Made by a program: the position numbers and the translations under genes. Positions 52,804 to 59,728 of a stretch of DNA of 59,728 nucleotides are shown here, piece after piece. Location of the stretch: positions 1 through 59,728 of the forward strand of contig ONGJ01000007.1 in NCBI GenBank assembly GCA_900317375.1. The letters are read 5' to 3'. The stretch is from an uncultured Eubacteriales bacterium (GTDB taxonomy: Bacteria; Bacillota; Clostridia; Oscillospirales; Oscillospiraceae). How positions within the stretch are numbered: the first letter of the stretch is position 1; every line of letters starts with the position of its first letter. The notes below the pieces were generated by a model, which saw nothing but the letters and a program-made list of their open reading frames with translations, did not search any database and was not told the origin of the DNA.

Positions 52804-53655
52804 TTATACGCCGGAATAGGCGGAAAAGCCGCCGTCGATGGGGATGGTCACGCCGGTGACAAAGCTTGCGGCTTCGTTGTTGAGCAGGAACAGCAGTGCG
52901 CCGGAGAGCTCTTTGCTCTCGCCGAAGCGCCCCATGGGCGTGGCTGCCAGAATCTTGCCGGTGCGTGCGGTGGGGGTTCCGTCGTCGTTCCAGAGCAGCT
53001 TTGCGTTCTGGGCCGTGGAGAAGAAGCCCGGGGCGATGGCGTTGACACGGATGCCCTGCTTCGAAAAGTGTACGGCCAGCCACTGGGTGAAATTGGTCAC
53101 GGCGGCTTTGGCTCCGGAATAGGCCGGGATCTTGGTCAGCGGCGTAAAGGCGTTCATGGAGCTGATATTCAGGATGCTGCAGCCCTCCCGGCCCAGCATC
53201 TGGCGGGCAAAGGCCTGGGTGGGGATCAGCGTGCCGAGGAAGTTCAGGTTGAACACGCTCTCAACGCCTTCCTCGTCCAGATCGAAAAAGCTCTTGGTGT
53301 CGCCGTCGATGTCGCCGTCTTCATAGTATTCCTTGTCCGTGGTGGCCTTGGGGTTGTTGCCGCCCGCGCCGTTGATGAGGATGTCGCAGGGACCGAGATC
53401 CCGGAGCACCTGCTCGGCCACGGCAAAGGTCTGCTCCCTGTCCAGTACGTTGCAGCCGTAAGCGATGGCAGTGCCGCCTTCGGCCTTGATTGCATCGGCA
53501 ACTTTCTGTGCCTTTTCCTGGGTCCGGTTCAGCAGCGCCACCTTGGCGCCCGCGCGGGCCAGAACCTTGGCAAATTCCGAGCAGAGCACGCCGCCCGCGC
53601 CCGTGACCACGGCAACCTTGCCGCTCAGATCGGTGTTCAGTACGTTTTTCTCCAT
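52804..53655 (-). CDS. SDR-type D-mannonate oxidoreductase (fructuronate reductase)
   Basis: The 283-residue short-chain dehydrogenase has the Rossmann motif KVAVVTGAGGVLCSEFAKVLA near residue 13, LINGAGGNNP, ILNISSMNAF with catalytic Ser, and PAYSGAKAAVTNFTQWLA with Tyr-x3-Lys. NEAASFVTGVTIPIDGGFSAYSG is the usual C-terminus. In this operon it fills the step from fructuronate to mannonate that UxuB, an unrelated long-chain dehydrogenase, performs in enterobacteria. It starts 4 bases after uxuA with AAGGAG inside the uxuA end. Confidence 0.92.
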   Translation of the reverse strand: MEKNVLNTDLSGKVAVVTGAGGVLCSEFAKVLARAGAKVALLNRTQEKAQKVADAIKAEGGTAIAYGCNVLDREQTFAVAEQVLRDLGPCDILINGAGGNNPKATTDKEYYEDGDIDGDTKSFFDLDEEGVESVFNLNFLGTLIPTQAFARQMLGREGCSILNISSMNAFTPLTKIPAYSGAKAAVTNFTQWLAVHFSKQGIRVNAIAPGFFSTAQNAKLLWNDDGTPTARTGKILAATPMGRFGESKELSGALLFLLNNEAASFVTGVTIPIDGGFSAYSGV

Positions 53656-53659
53656 GTTC

Positions 53660-54742
53660 TTATTTCTCCTTTTCCATCAGATCCCAGGCGCCCAGCATGT
53701 ACATGATGCCGAGGGCGCGGTCGTACAGTCCGTAGCCGGGGCGGACGCTGCCCGGCTGTTCATCCCACAGATGCCGTCCGTGGTCGGGGCGGATATAACC
53801 CTCGTATCCGCAGTCGTGATAGGCACGCAGGATGTCCAGGATCCCGGTATCGCCGTCACAGTCGCGGTGGCTGGCCTCCGAAAAGTCCCCGTTCGGGAAG
53901 TGCTTCACATTCCGGATGTGGGCAAAGGCGATGCGGTCGCAGTGGGCCCGCACGATTTCGGCCACGTTGTTCTCAGGGTTGGCGTTGAGCGAGCCGGAGC
54001 AGAGCGTCAGGCAGTTGTACGGGTCATCCACCATGCGCAGGAAGCGGTCGATGCTCTCCCTGTCGATGAGCAGGCGGGGCAGGCCGAAGATGTCCCAGGG
54101 AGGATCGTCCATGTGCACGGCCATCTTGATGTCGCATTCATGGCAGACCGGCATCAGCTTTTCGAGGAAATACCGGAAGTTTTCCCAGAGCTTTTCCTTC
54201 GTCACGCCCTGGTACTTTTCAAACAGCTCGTCCAGCTTTGCCATCCGCTCCGGCTCCCAGCCCGGGAAGCTCATGTGATACTTCTCGGTGAAGCTCATGA
54301 CATAGTCCGCCATTTCCTTGGGGTCGTCCTGGATCATGTCCTTCTGATAGAACAGTGCGGTCGAGCCGTCGCCCACCGGATGGAAAAGATCGCTGCGCGT
54401 CCAGTCGAAGATCGGCATGAAGTTGTAGCAGATGACCTTCACGCCGAAGGGCTTCAGATTGCGGATGGTCTGGATATAGTTTTCGATGTACCGATCCCGG
54501 GTGGGAAGCCCGATCTTGATGTCGTCGTGAACGTTGACGCTCTCGACCACCTCGGCGTTGAAGCCCGCGGCCCGGATCTGATCCACGACGGGTTTGATCT
54601 CCTCCGGCTGCCAGACCTCCCCGGGCATCTTGTCATGCAGGGCCCAGACGATGGTGCTCACACCCGGAATCTGCCGGATGTCGCTCAGCTTGATTCTGTC
54701 GTTTCCTTCGCCGTACCAGCGAAAACCCATTTGCATCGGCAT
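53660..54742 (-). CDS. uxuA: Mannonate dehydratase
   Basis: UxuA dehydrates D-mannonate to KDG. The 360-residue TIM-barrel protein has MGFRWYGEGNDRIKLSDIRQIPG at its start, VVESVNVHDDIKIG, VICYNFMPIFDWTRSDL, DIKMAVHMDDPPWDIFGLPRL, LTLCSGSLNANPENNV, FAHIRNVKHF and IRPDHGRHLWDE: the metal-binding His, Cys and Asp residues of the family are all present. GGAGG precedes the ATG by about 9 bases. It is the first gene of the glucuronate operon. No exu-type transporter or GntR regulator is adjacent. Confidence 0.97.
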   Translation of the reverse strand: MPMQMGFRWYGEGNDRIKLSDIRQIPGVSTIVWALHDKMPGEVWQPEEIKPVVDQIRAAGFNAEVVESVNVHDDIKIGLPTRDRYIENYIQTIRNLKPFGVKVICYNFMPIFDWTRSDLFHPVGDGSTALFYQKDMIQDDPKEMADYVMSFTEKYHMSFPGWEPERMAKLDELFEKYQGVTKEKLWENFRYFLEKLMPVCHECDIKMAVHMDDPPWDIFGLPRLLIDRESIDRFLRMVDDPYNCLTLCSGSLNANPENNVAEIVRAHCDRIAFAHIRNVKHFPNGDFSEASHRDCDGDTGILDILRAYHDCGYEGYIRPDHGRHLWDEQPGSVRPGYGLYDRALGIMYMLGAWDLMEKEK

Positions 54743-54767
54743 GTGTTCTTCCTCCTGCTGGTTTATG

Positions 54768-54773
54768 ATTATA
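54768..54773 (-). promoter_or_regulatory. -10 element of the glucuronate operon promoter
   Basis: Minus strand TATAAT at 54768-54773, within TGCTATATAAT, 26 bp upstream of uxuA. The -35 region at 17 bp (GAAGGC) is poor and overlaps a hairpin arm, which suggests activator dependence or operator control. Confidence 0.6.
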
Positions 54774-54784
54774 TAGCAAGCGCA

Positions 54785-54826
54785 GCAGGCGCCTTCCGCA
54801 TGATGGCCGCGAAAGGCGCCTGCTTT
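54785..54826 (-). terminator. Hairpin between the CPBP gene and uxuA
   Basis: GCAGGCGCCTT (54785-54795) pairs with AAGGCGCCTGC (54813-54823). TTTT follows on the plus strand, though no plus-strand gene lies upstream. By place it should end the miaB-mutS-CPBP transcript, and it also overlaps the uxuA -35 region. Confidence 0.55.
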
Positions 54827-54858
54827 TATTACGGAAAGTCCGGGGTCGGATTCTTTTT

Positions 54859-55602
54859 TTACATCATGCCCTGCAGGGCGGAAATCGTGAGGACCGAGAT
54901 GCCGTTGATGCTCATGTGCAGCAGGATGCTGCCCCAGATGCTGTCGCAGCGCTCATAGCAGCGGCAGAGCACCCAGCTCGCCGGCAGATACTGCAGCAGA
55001 TACAGCCAGTTCGCCGGGTCCTGTATGGCATAGCCCCAGACGTGATACAGCGAAAACAGCAGCATGCTCGTCAGATAGGCGAGGCGGCGCCGGGGCACTG
55101 CCGGCGCGTCCGTGTCTTTCGGCCGGAACAGAGAGAAGACGGCGCCGCGGAAAATCGGCTCTTCCACCAGCGGGGCGAGAAAGACGGCGCTGGCGGCGGT
55201 TTTCCCGAAATTCTTCGTGACCATGTCGCTCCAGGCGGCGTTGTTGGGGTTCGAGAGCTCGGTCTGAACCAGCATCAGCAGGGCACTGAGCAGCATGTTC
55301 AGCGCCAGTACCATCCCGTAGCTCGTGACCACCTGCAGCAGGCAGTAAAGGGGATGCTCGCAGAGGGGGTCAAAATCCCGGCGCAGGAAACGCCCCGCGA
55401 AGAGCAGCATCCAGAGCGCACCGATCGCATAGATCGCAAAATTGATCTGGATCTCGCTCATCCCCGCCGTCTGGGGCAGGGACAGAAGCAGTACCGGCAG
55501 CAGCCCGATGTGCAGCGGCAGGTAGGCCAGAACCGCGGCGATTTCCCGGCGGGTCATGCGGCTGGTAAAAGGGACCGGTTCCGGGCCTGCGGGCCTGTTC
55601 AT
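54859..55602 (-). CDS. CPBP family intramembrane metalloprotease
   Basis: This 247-residue protein has about seven to eight membrane segments. The CPBP/Abi catalytic motifs are present: APLVEEPIFRGAVFSLF (E-E-x3-R), LFSLYHVWGY (F-x3-H type) and LLHMSINGISVL (H-x3-N). Relatives act as CAAX-type proteases, in bacteriocin self-immunity or protein processing. Its start overlaps the mutS stop by 4 bases, so it is coupled to the miaB-mutS operon. Confidence 0.9.
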   Translation of the reverse strand: MNRPAGPEPVPFTSRMTRREIAAVLAYLPLHIGLLPVLLLSLPQTAGMSEIQINFAIYAIGALWMLLFAGRFLRRDFDPLCEHPLYCLLQVVTSYGMVLALNMLLSALLMLVQTELSNPNNAAWSDMVTKNFGKTAASAVFLAPLVEEPIFRGAVFSLFRPKDTDAPAVPRRRLAYLTSMLLFSLYHVWGYAIQDPANWLYLLQYLPASWVLCRCYERCDSIWGSILLHMSINGISVLTISALQGMM

Positions 55603-58214
55603 GACAGCGCCTTTCGCTGCAGCGTGTACAGCAGGTTCAGTGCCTCCAGCGGGGTGAGCACGTTGAGATCGGTCTTCTTCAGAATGTCGCGGATTTCATC
55701 CGCCTGCATGTCGGCAAAGCTGATCTGGCTCAGGTCCGCTGCGCTCTCCGGGGCCTTTCCCGGGACGGCGGCAATGCCCCGGTTTTCAACCAGCTCGCTC
55801 AGGCAGTGCTTGGCCCGCTCGATGACGGCATCCGGAACGCCCGCAAGCTTGGCGACCTCGATGCCGTAGCTGTCGTCGGCTGCGCCGGGCACGATTTTCC
55901 GCAGGAAGATCAGCTTGCCGTTCTGCTTTTTCGCGGTGATGTTGTAGTTGCGGATGCCCTCCAGTTCGCCCTCCAGCTCGGACAGCTCGTGATAATGTGT
56001 CGCGAACATCGTGCGGGCGCCGAGACGGCGTTTGTCGGCACAGTACTCGAGAATGGCGCGGGCGATGGCCATGCCGTCATAGGTCGAGGTACCGCGGCCG
56101 ATCTCGTCCAGGATCAGGAGCGAGGCCGGGGTGGCGCTGCGGAGGATATTGGCCACCTCGCTCATCTCCACCATGAAGGTCGAGCGGCCCGAGGCCAGAT
56201 CGTCCGAGGCGCCGATGCGGGTGAAAACCCGGTCCACAATGCCGATGACGGCCGATTTTGCCGGTACGAAGGAACCGATCTGGGCCATCAGCACGATCAG
56301 GGCCGTCTGGCGCATATAGGTGGATTTGCCCGCCATGTTCGGGCCGGTCACGATGGCAAGCCGGTCCGAGCCGGTGTTCAGGAAGGTGTCGTTGGGGACA
56401 AAGCGGACGTCCTTCAGCGTCTGCTCGACAACGGGGTGCCTGCCCTCCCGGATCACAAGCTCCCGCGAGGCGTCTACCTCCGGCATGGTATAGCGGTTCC
56501 GGACGGCGGTCTCGCTGAGCGAGCAGAAGCAGTCCAGCGCCGCCACGAGCCCGGCGGTCTGCTGGATGCGGGTGACCTGGGCGGCCACGCGGTCCCGGAC
56601 CGCACAGAAAAAGTCGTATTCCATCGACTGGATCCGGTCACGCGCCGTCAGCAGGCTGTTTTCCAGCTCCTTGAGTTCGGGGGTGAAATAGCGCTCGTTG
56701 GAGACCAGCGTCTGTTTGCGGATATAGGTATCCGGAAGCTGCGCCTCGGCGGCGGATTTGGGCACGTCGATATAGTAGCCGAAGACCCGGTTGTAGCCGA
56801 CCTTCAGTTTTTTGATGCCGGTGCTCTGCCGCTCGCGCTCCTCCAGGGCGGCGATGCTCTCCGCCCCGTGGTCCCGCAGCCTTCTGAGCTCGTCCAGCTC
56901 TGCGGAAAAGCCCTCCCGGATGATGCCGCCTTCCCGTACCGAGAAGGGGGGATCGTCGCAGATGGCCCTGTCGATCTCTTCCCGGACATCCTGCAGGCCG
57001 TCCATCGCGGCGATGGCCTTCAGCTCTGCGCTCCGGGCGTCCTTCAGCAGGGCCTGAAGCCGGGGCAGGACGGCGATACAGGAGGACAGCTGCCGCAGGT
57101 CGCGGCCGCCGGCGCTGCCGTACACGGTGCGGCTCACAAGGCGCTGCATGTCGCTGATGTCCTTCAGGGCTTCCCGCAGCTCGCCGCGGATGACGCTTTC
57201 GTTTACCAGCTCCTGCACGGCAAGCTGACGGCGCCGGATTTCGGCGACCGACAGCAGCGGCCGCTCGACCCAGGCGCGCAGCATCCGGCTTCCCATGGCG
57301 GTGCCGGTCCTGTCCAGCACCCAGAGCAGGCTGCCCTTCCGATCCCCGCCGCTCATCGACTCGGTGAGCTCCAGGCTGCGCCGGGCGGTATAGTCCAGCT
57401 CCATATAGCGACCGCCGTAGAAGACATCCGGGCGGCTCAGGTGCTTCAGGTCAAATTTCTGCGTCTCCTCCAGATACTGCAGCAGCGCCCCGCAGGCGCA
57501 TACGGCGCCGCTTCCCTCCGACAGGCCGGAATCCGTAACCGCCGCAAAGCCGAACTGCCGGCAGAGCCGCTCGGCGCAGGGGGCATAATCAAACGAGGCG
57601 CTGTCCGTTTCGGGCATCGCCTTCAGCTGCTCCTGCAGGAACGAGAGGACGGCCGCGCTCTCAGATGCCTCCGGCGAGAGGACGGCTTCCCGCGGCTGAA
57701 AACGGGCAAGCTCGTCCAGGATGTGATCCTCTCCCCGCTGCGGGAAATGCGCACAGCAGAATTCGCCCGTCGAGAGCTCGCAGAAGGCAATGCCCGCATT
57801 GCCGCGCGCGAGATACACGGCACAGATGTAGTTGCTGCGCCCTTCCTCCAGCATCGAGCTCTCCGTCACGGTGCCCGGGGTAATGATGCGGATGACGTCC
57901 CGCTGCACCAGCCCCTTTGCCAGTGCGGGGTCTTCCGTCTGCTCGCAGATGGCGACCTTGTAGCCCTTCGCGATGAGCCTTGCGATATAGCCCTCGGCGC
58001 TGTGATACGGCACGCCGCACATGGGGGTGCGCTCCTCCGGGTCCTCCACGTTCCGGTCCCGGGTGGTCAGAGCCAGGTCCAGCTCCCGCGAGGCGATGAC
58101 GGCATCCTCGTTGAACATCTCGTAGAAGTCGCCGAGGCGGAAGAAGAGCAGGCAGTCCCGGTGCTGTTCCTTGATCTCCTGGTACTGGCGCTTCATCGGG
58201 GTCAGCTCAGCCAT
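55599..58214 (-). CDS. mutS: DNA mismatch repair protein MutS
   Basis: The 871-residue protein is full-length MutS1. The mismatch-binding N-terminus has MKRQYQEIKEQHRDCLLFFRLGDFYEMF, with the Phe-x-Glu wedge in the GDFYEMF segment. The ATPase domain has IVTGPNMAGKSTYMRQ (Walker A), SLLILDEIGRGTSTYDGMAIA (Walker B and signature) and FATHYHELSELE. The C-terminal tail matches the family. It overlaps miaB by 8 bases. No mutL follows; the next gene is a membrane protease. Confidence 0.98.
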   Translation of the reverse strand: MAELTPMKRQYQEIKEQHRDCLLFFRLGDFYEMFNEDAVIASRELDLALTTRDRNVEDPEERTPMCGVPYHSAEGYIARLIAKGYKVAICEQTEDPALAKGLVQRDVIRIITPGTVTESSMLEEGRSNYICAVYLARGNAGIAFCELSTGEFCCAHFPQRGEDHILDELARFQPREAVLSPEASESAAVLSFLQEQLKAMPETDSASFDYAPCAERLCRQFGFAAVTDSGLSEGSGAVCACGALLQYLEETQKFDLKHLSRPDVFYGGRYMELDYTARRSLELTESMSGGDRKGSLLWVLDRTGTAMGSRMLRAWVERPLLSVAEIRRRQLAVQELVNESVIRGELREALKDISDMQRLVSRTVYGSAGGRDLRQLSSCIAVLPRLQALLKDARSAELKAIAAMDGLQDVREEIDRAICDDPPFSVREGGIIREGFSAELDELRRLRDHGAESIAALEERERQSTGIKKLKVGYNRVFGYYIDVPKSAAEAQLPDTYIRKQTLVSNERYFTPELKELENSLLTARDRIQSMEYDFFCAVRDRVAAQVTRIQQTAGLVAALDCFCSLSETAVRNRYTMPEVDASRELVIREGRHPVVEQTLKDVRFVPNDTFLNTGSDRLAIVTGPNMAGKSTYMRQTALIVLMAQIGSFVPAKSAVIGIVDRVFTRIGASDDLASGRSTFMVEMSEVANILRSATPASLLILDEIGRGTSTYDGMAIARAILEYCADKRRLGARTMFATHYHELSELEGELEGIRNYNITAKKQNGKLIFLRKIVPGAADDSYGIEVAKLAGVPDAVIERAKHCLSELVENRGIAAVPGKAPESAADLSQISFADMQADEIRDILKKTDLNVLTPLEALNLLYTLQRKALS

Positions 58215-59631
58215 CCTCCGTCACTTCCTTTCCGTACAGCGCCCAGGTGTTGCCGCCGGTGATCTCGACCTCGAGAAACCGGCCGATCAGGGCAGAGTCG
58301 CCCTGCAGATGGACCAGGCGTCCGCCGTTGGTGCGTGCCGAGAGGTTATACTCTCCCCGTCCGGTCTCCCCGTCCACCAGGACGCGCTGCCGGGTTCCGA
58401 TGTACTGCAGGTGCTTCTCGGCGGAAATCCGGTTTGCCAGCTCCGTCAGGGCGTCGAAGTGCTTCTGCTTTTCCTCCCGGGTATAGGGATCAGGCATCGA
58501 GGCCGCCGGGGTTCCGACCCGCGGGGAATAGATAAAGGTGAACATTGCGTCATAGCGGACCTCCTCGCACAGCGAGAGGGTTTCGGCAAAGTCCTCGTCC
58601 GTCTCGCCGGGGAAGCCGACGATGATATCCGTCGTCAGGACCAGGTCGGGCATCCATTCCCGGGCTTTCGCGGCCTCTTCCAGATACTTTTCCCGTGTAT
58701 AGCTGCGGTTCATCGCCTTCAGGATCCGGTTCGACCCCGACTGGACGGGCAGGTGGATATGATGCGCGCATTTCTCGCACTCCGCCATGGTACGGAAGAG
58801 CTTCTCCGTGGCGTCCTTCGGGTGGCTGGTCATGAAGCGGATCAAAAAATCGCCCGGTATGGCGTTGACGCGGCGGATCAGGTCGGCGAAATCCACATCC
58901 AGGCCGAGATCCTTTCCATACGAGTTGACGTTCTGCCCCAGCAGGGTGATGTCCTTATACCCGGCCTGCACCAGCGCCTCCGCCTCCCGGATCACCTCTT
59001 CCGGCAGGCGCGAGCGTTCGCGCCCGCGCACATAGGGCACCACGCAGTAGGTGCAGAAGTTGTTGCAGCCGTACATGACCGACAGCCAGGCCTTCACCCT
59101 GCCGTCGCGCGCCATCGGGATGCCTTCGGCCACGGCGCCGTCGTTCTTTTCGGCGGCGAAGATACGTTTGTGCCGGTCCATGACCGTCTGCAGCAGCTCG
59201 GGAAAGCGCCACAGCTCATGGGGGCCGAAGACGAGATCGACGATCGGATAGGATTTCTTGAGCTTTTCGGCCATATGGGGCTGCTGCACCATGCATCCGC
59301 AGACCGCGATGATCTGCCCCGGCCGGGCCTTCTTCGAGTGGTTGAGGGCGCCGACGTTCCCGAGCACGCGCATCTCGGCATGCTCACGGACCGCGCAGGT
59401 GTTGACCACGATGATGTCGGCCTGAAATTCATCCTCCGTAAAGCCGCAGCCCATCTCCCGCAGGTACCCGCGCAGCTTTTCGCTGTCAGCCTCGTTCTGC
59501 TGGCAGCCGTAGGTGTCCACCAGGGCGAGGGGCTGCACGCCTCCGGCGGTGAGCCGGTCAAAAAGCACATGACAGATCTGGACCTGGCGCTCGATTTCTT
59601 CCTGCGGAATGGTTTTTCTTTCGACTTTCAA
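58207..59631 (-). CDS. miaB: tRNA-2-methylthio-N6-dimethylallyladenosine synthase
   Basis: MiaB is a radical-SAM enzyme that methylthiolates i6A37 of tRNA. The 474-residue protein has three N-terminal Cys of the auxiliary cluster (DTYGCQQNEADSEKL, VVNTCAVREHAE, AVCGCMVQQP). The radical-SAM C-x3-C-x2-C is in YGCNNFCTYCVVPYVRGRE, with HIHLPVQSGSNRILKAMNR and VGFPGETDEDFAETL later, and a C-terminal TRAM domain (QRVLVDGETGRGEYNLSARTNGGRLVHL). TTG start at 59631, set by AGGAGA seven to eight bases upstream. It is the first gene of the operon with mutS. Confidence 0.97.
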   Translation of the reverse strand: MKVERKTIPQEEIERQVQICHVLFDRLTAGGVQPLALVDTYGCQQNEADSEKLRGYLREMGCGFTEDEFQADIIVVNTCAVREHAEMRVLGNVGALNHSKKARPGQIIAVCGCMVQQPHMAEKLKKSYPIVDLVFGPHELWRFPELLQTVMDRHKRIFAAEKNDGAVAEGIPMARDGRVKAWLSVMYGCNNFCTYCVVPYVRGRERSRLPEEVIREAEALVQAGYKDITLLGQNVNSYGKDLGLDVDFADLIRRVNAIPGDFLIRFMTSHPKDATEKLFRTMAECEKCAHHIHLPVQSGSNRILKAMNRSYTREKYLEEAAKAREWMPDLVLTTDIIVGFPGETDEDFAETLSLCEEVRYDAMFTFIYSPRVGTPAASMPDPYTREEKQKHFDALTELANRISAEKHLQYIGTRQRVLVDGETGRGEYNLSARTNGGRLVHLQGDSALIGRFLEVEITGGNTWALYGKEVTEDG

Positions 59632-59684
59632 TGCGATTCTCCTACTGTGTTTTTCGTACTTTTTCCATGGCCTGCTGCCGTCAG

Positions 59685-59713
59685 ATTATACTGCAGCCGG
59701 CGCCCGGGGGCAA
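59685..59713 (-). promoter_or_regulatory. Promoter of miaB-mutS-CPBP
   Basis: Minus strand TTGCCC (59708-59713), 17 bp, TATAAT (59685-59690), 54 bp upstream of the TTG start. Confidence 0.7.
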
Positions 59714-59728
59714 GCAGTTTTTCTGCCG

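Noticed and set aside
55806..58262. An 818-codon plus-strand open frame opposite mutS
   Set aside because: Antisense shadow of mutS; no motifs or start signals.

Overview
The window looks like a contiguous chromosomal piece of a moderately high-GC anaerobic Clostridia, most likely Oscillospirales-like (inferred). Support: a homodimeric-type pyruvate:ferredoxin oxidoreductase, a T-box leader of the Firmicute type, sigma-A promoters with extended -10 elements, an OhrR-type regulator, a YhaM exoribonuclease, an ECF S component and a Firmicute-style glucuronate cluster. I see no rRNA, tRNA, CRISPR array, prophage or insertion sequence.

Layout. 1-8.6 kb: end of gyrA, a broken rnhA, mfd, a parvulin foldase, an M3 peptidase and a YhaM-like nuclease, all on +. 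8.6-13.4 kb: a tryptophan operon (T-box, trpD-C-F-B-A) with no trpE/trpG and with trpB frameshifted by an 8-bp tandem duplication. 13.4-16.1 kb: eno (-), then a barnase-like secreted RNase and a cytidylate-kinase-like protein. 16.1-20.1 kb: a GtrII-like membrane protein with an LRR lipoprotein (-), and a P-loop ATPase (+). 20.1-24.2 kb: a TAXI-TRAP uptake system (-) and a Cof-type HAD phosphatase.

24.2-33.2 kb is the most unusual part: a tight five-gene operon with its own promoter. In order it encodes an HD-phosphohydrolase/RyR-domain protein, a degenerate TIR-like membrane protein, a TIR-TM-LRR protein with an intact candidate catalytic Glu, a SLOG-like protein with four membrane spans (SLATT-like), and a 1024-residue degenerate TIR-like/TM/LRR protein. 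The combination (NAD-consuming TIR, nucleotide-binding SLOG, RyR, HD hydrolase, membrane modules) suggests a nucleotide-signalled membrane response or defence system. This is inference; I do not recognise the exact architecture.

33.2-45.7 kb: ECF S component, trmO, nifJ, an acyltransferase with a zinc ribbon, an Fe-S flavoprotein, pheA-aroF, an OhrR/glutathione-peroxidase pair, a cation diffusion facilitator and a YjbR protein. 45.7-49.4 kb: a GH65 phosphorylase, a membrane protein and a minimal MGMT-family protein. 49.6-54.8 kb: a complete glucuronate-to-KDG operon (uxuA, SDR fructuronate reductase, kdgA, kdgK, uxaC). 54.8-59.7 kb: miaB-mutS-CPBP protease operon.

Two housekeeping genes (rnhA, trpB) are disrupted here. 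Each could be a real mutation or an assembly error, and read-level checking would decide. Domain calls come from reading motifs by eye; no database search was run.
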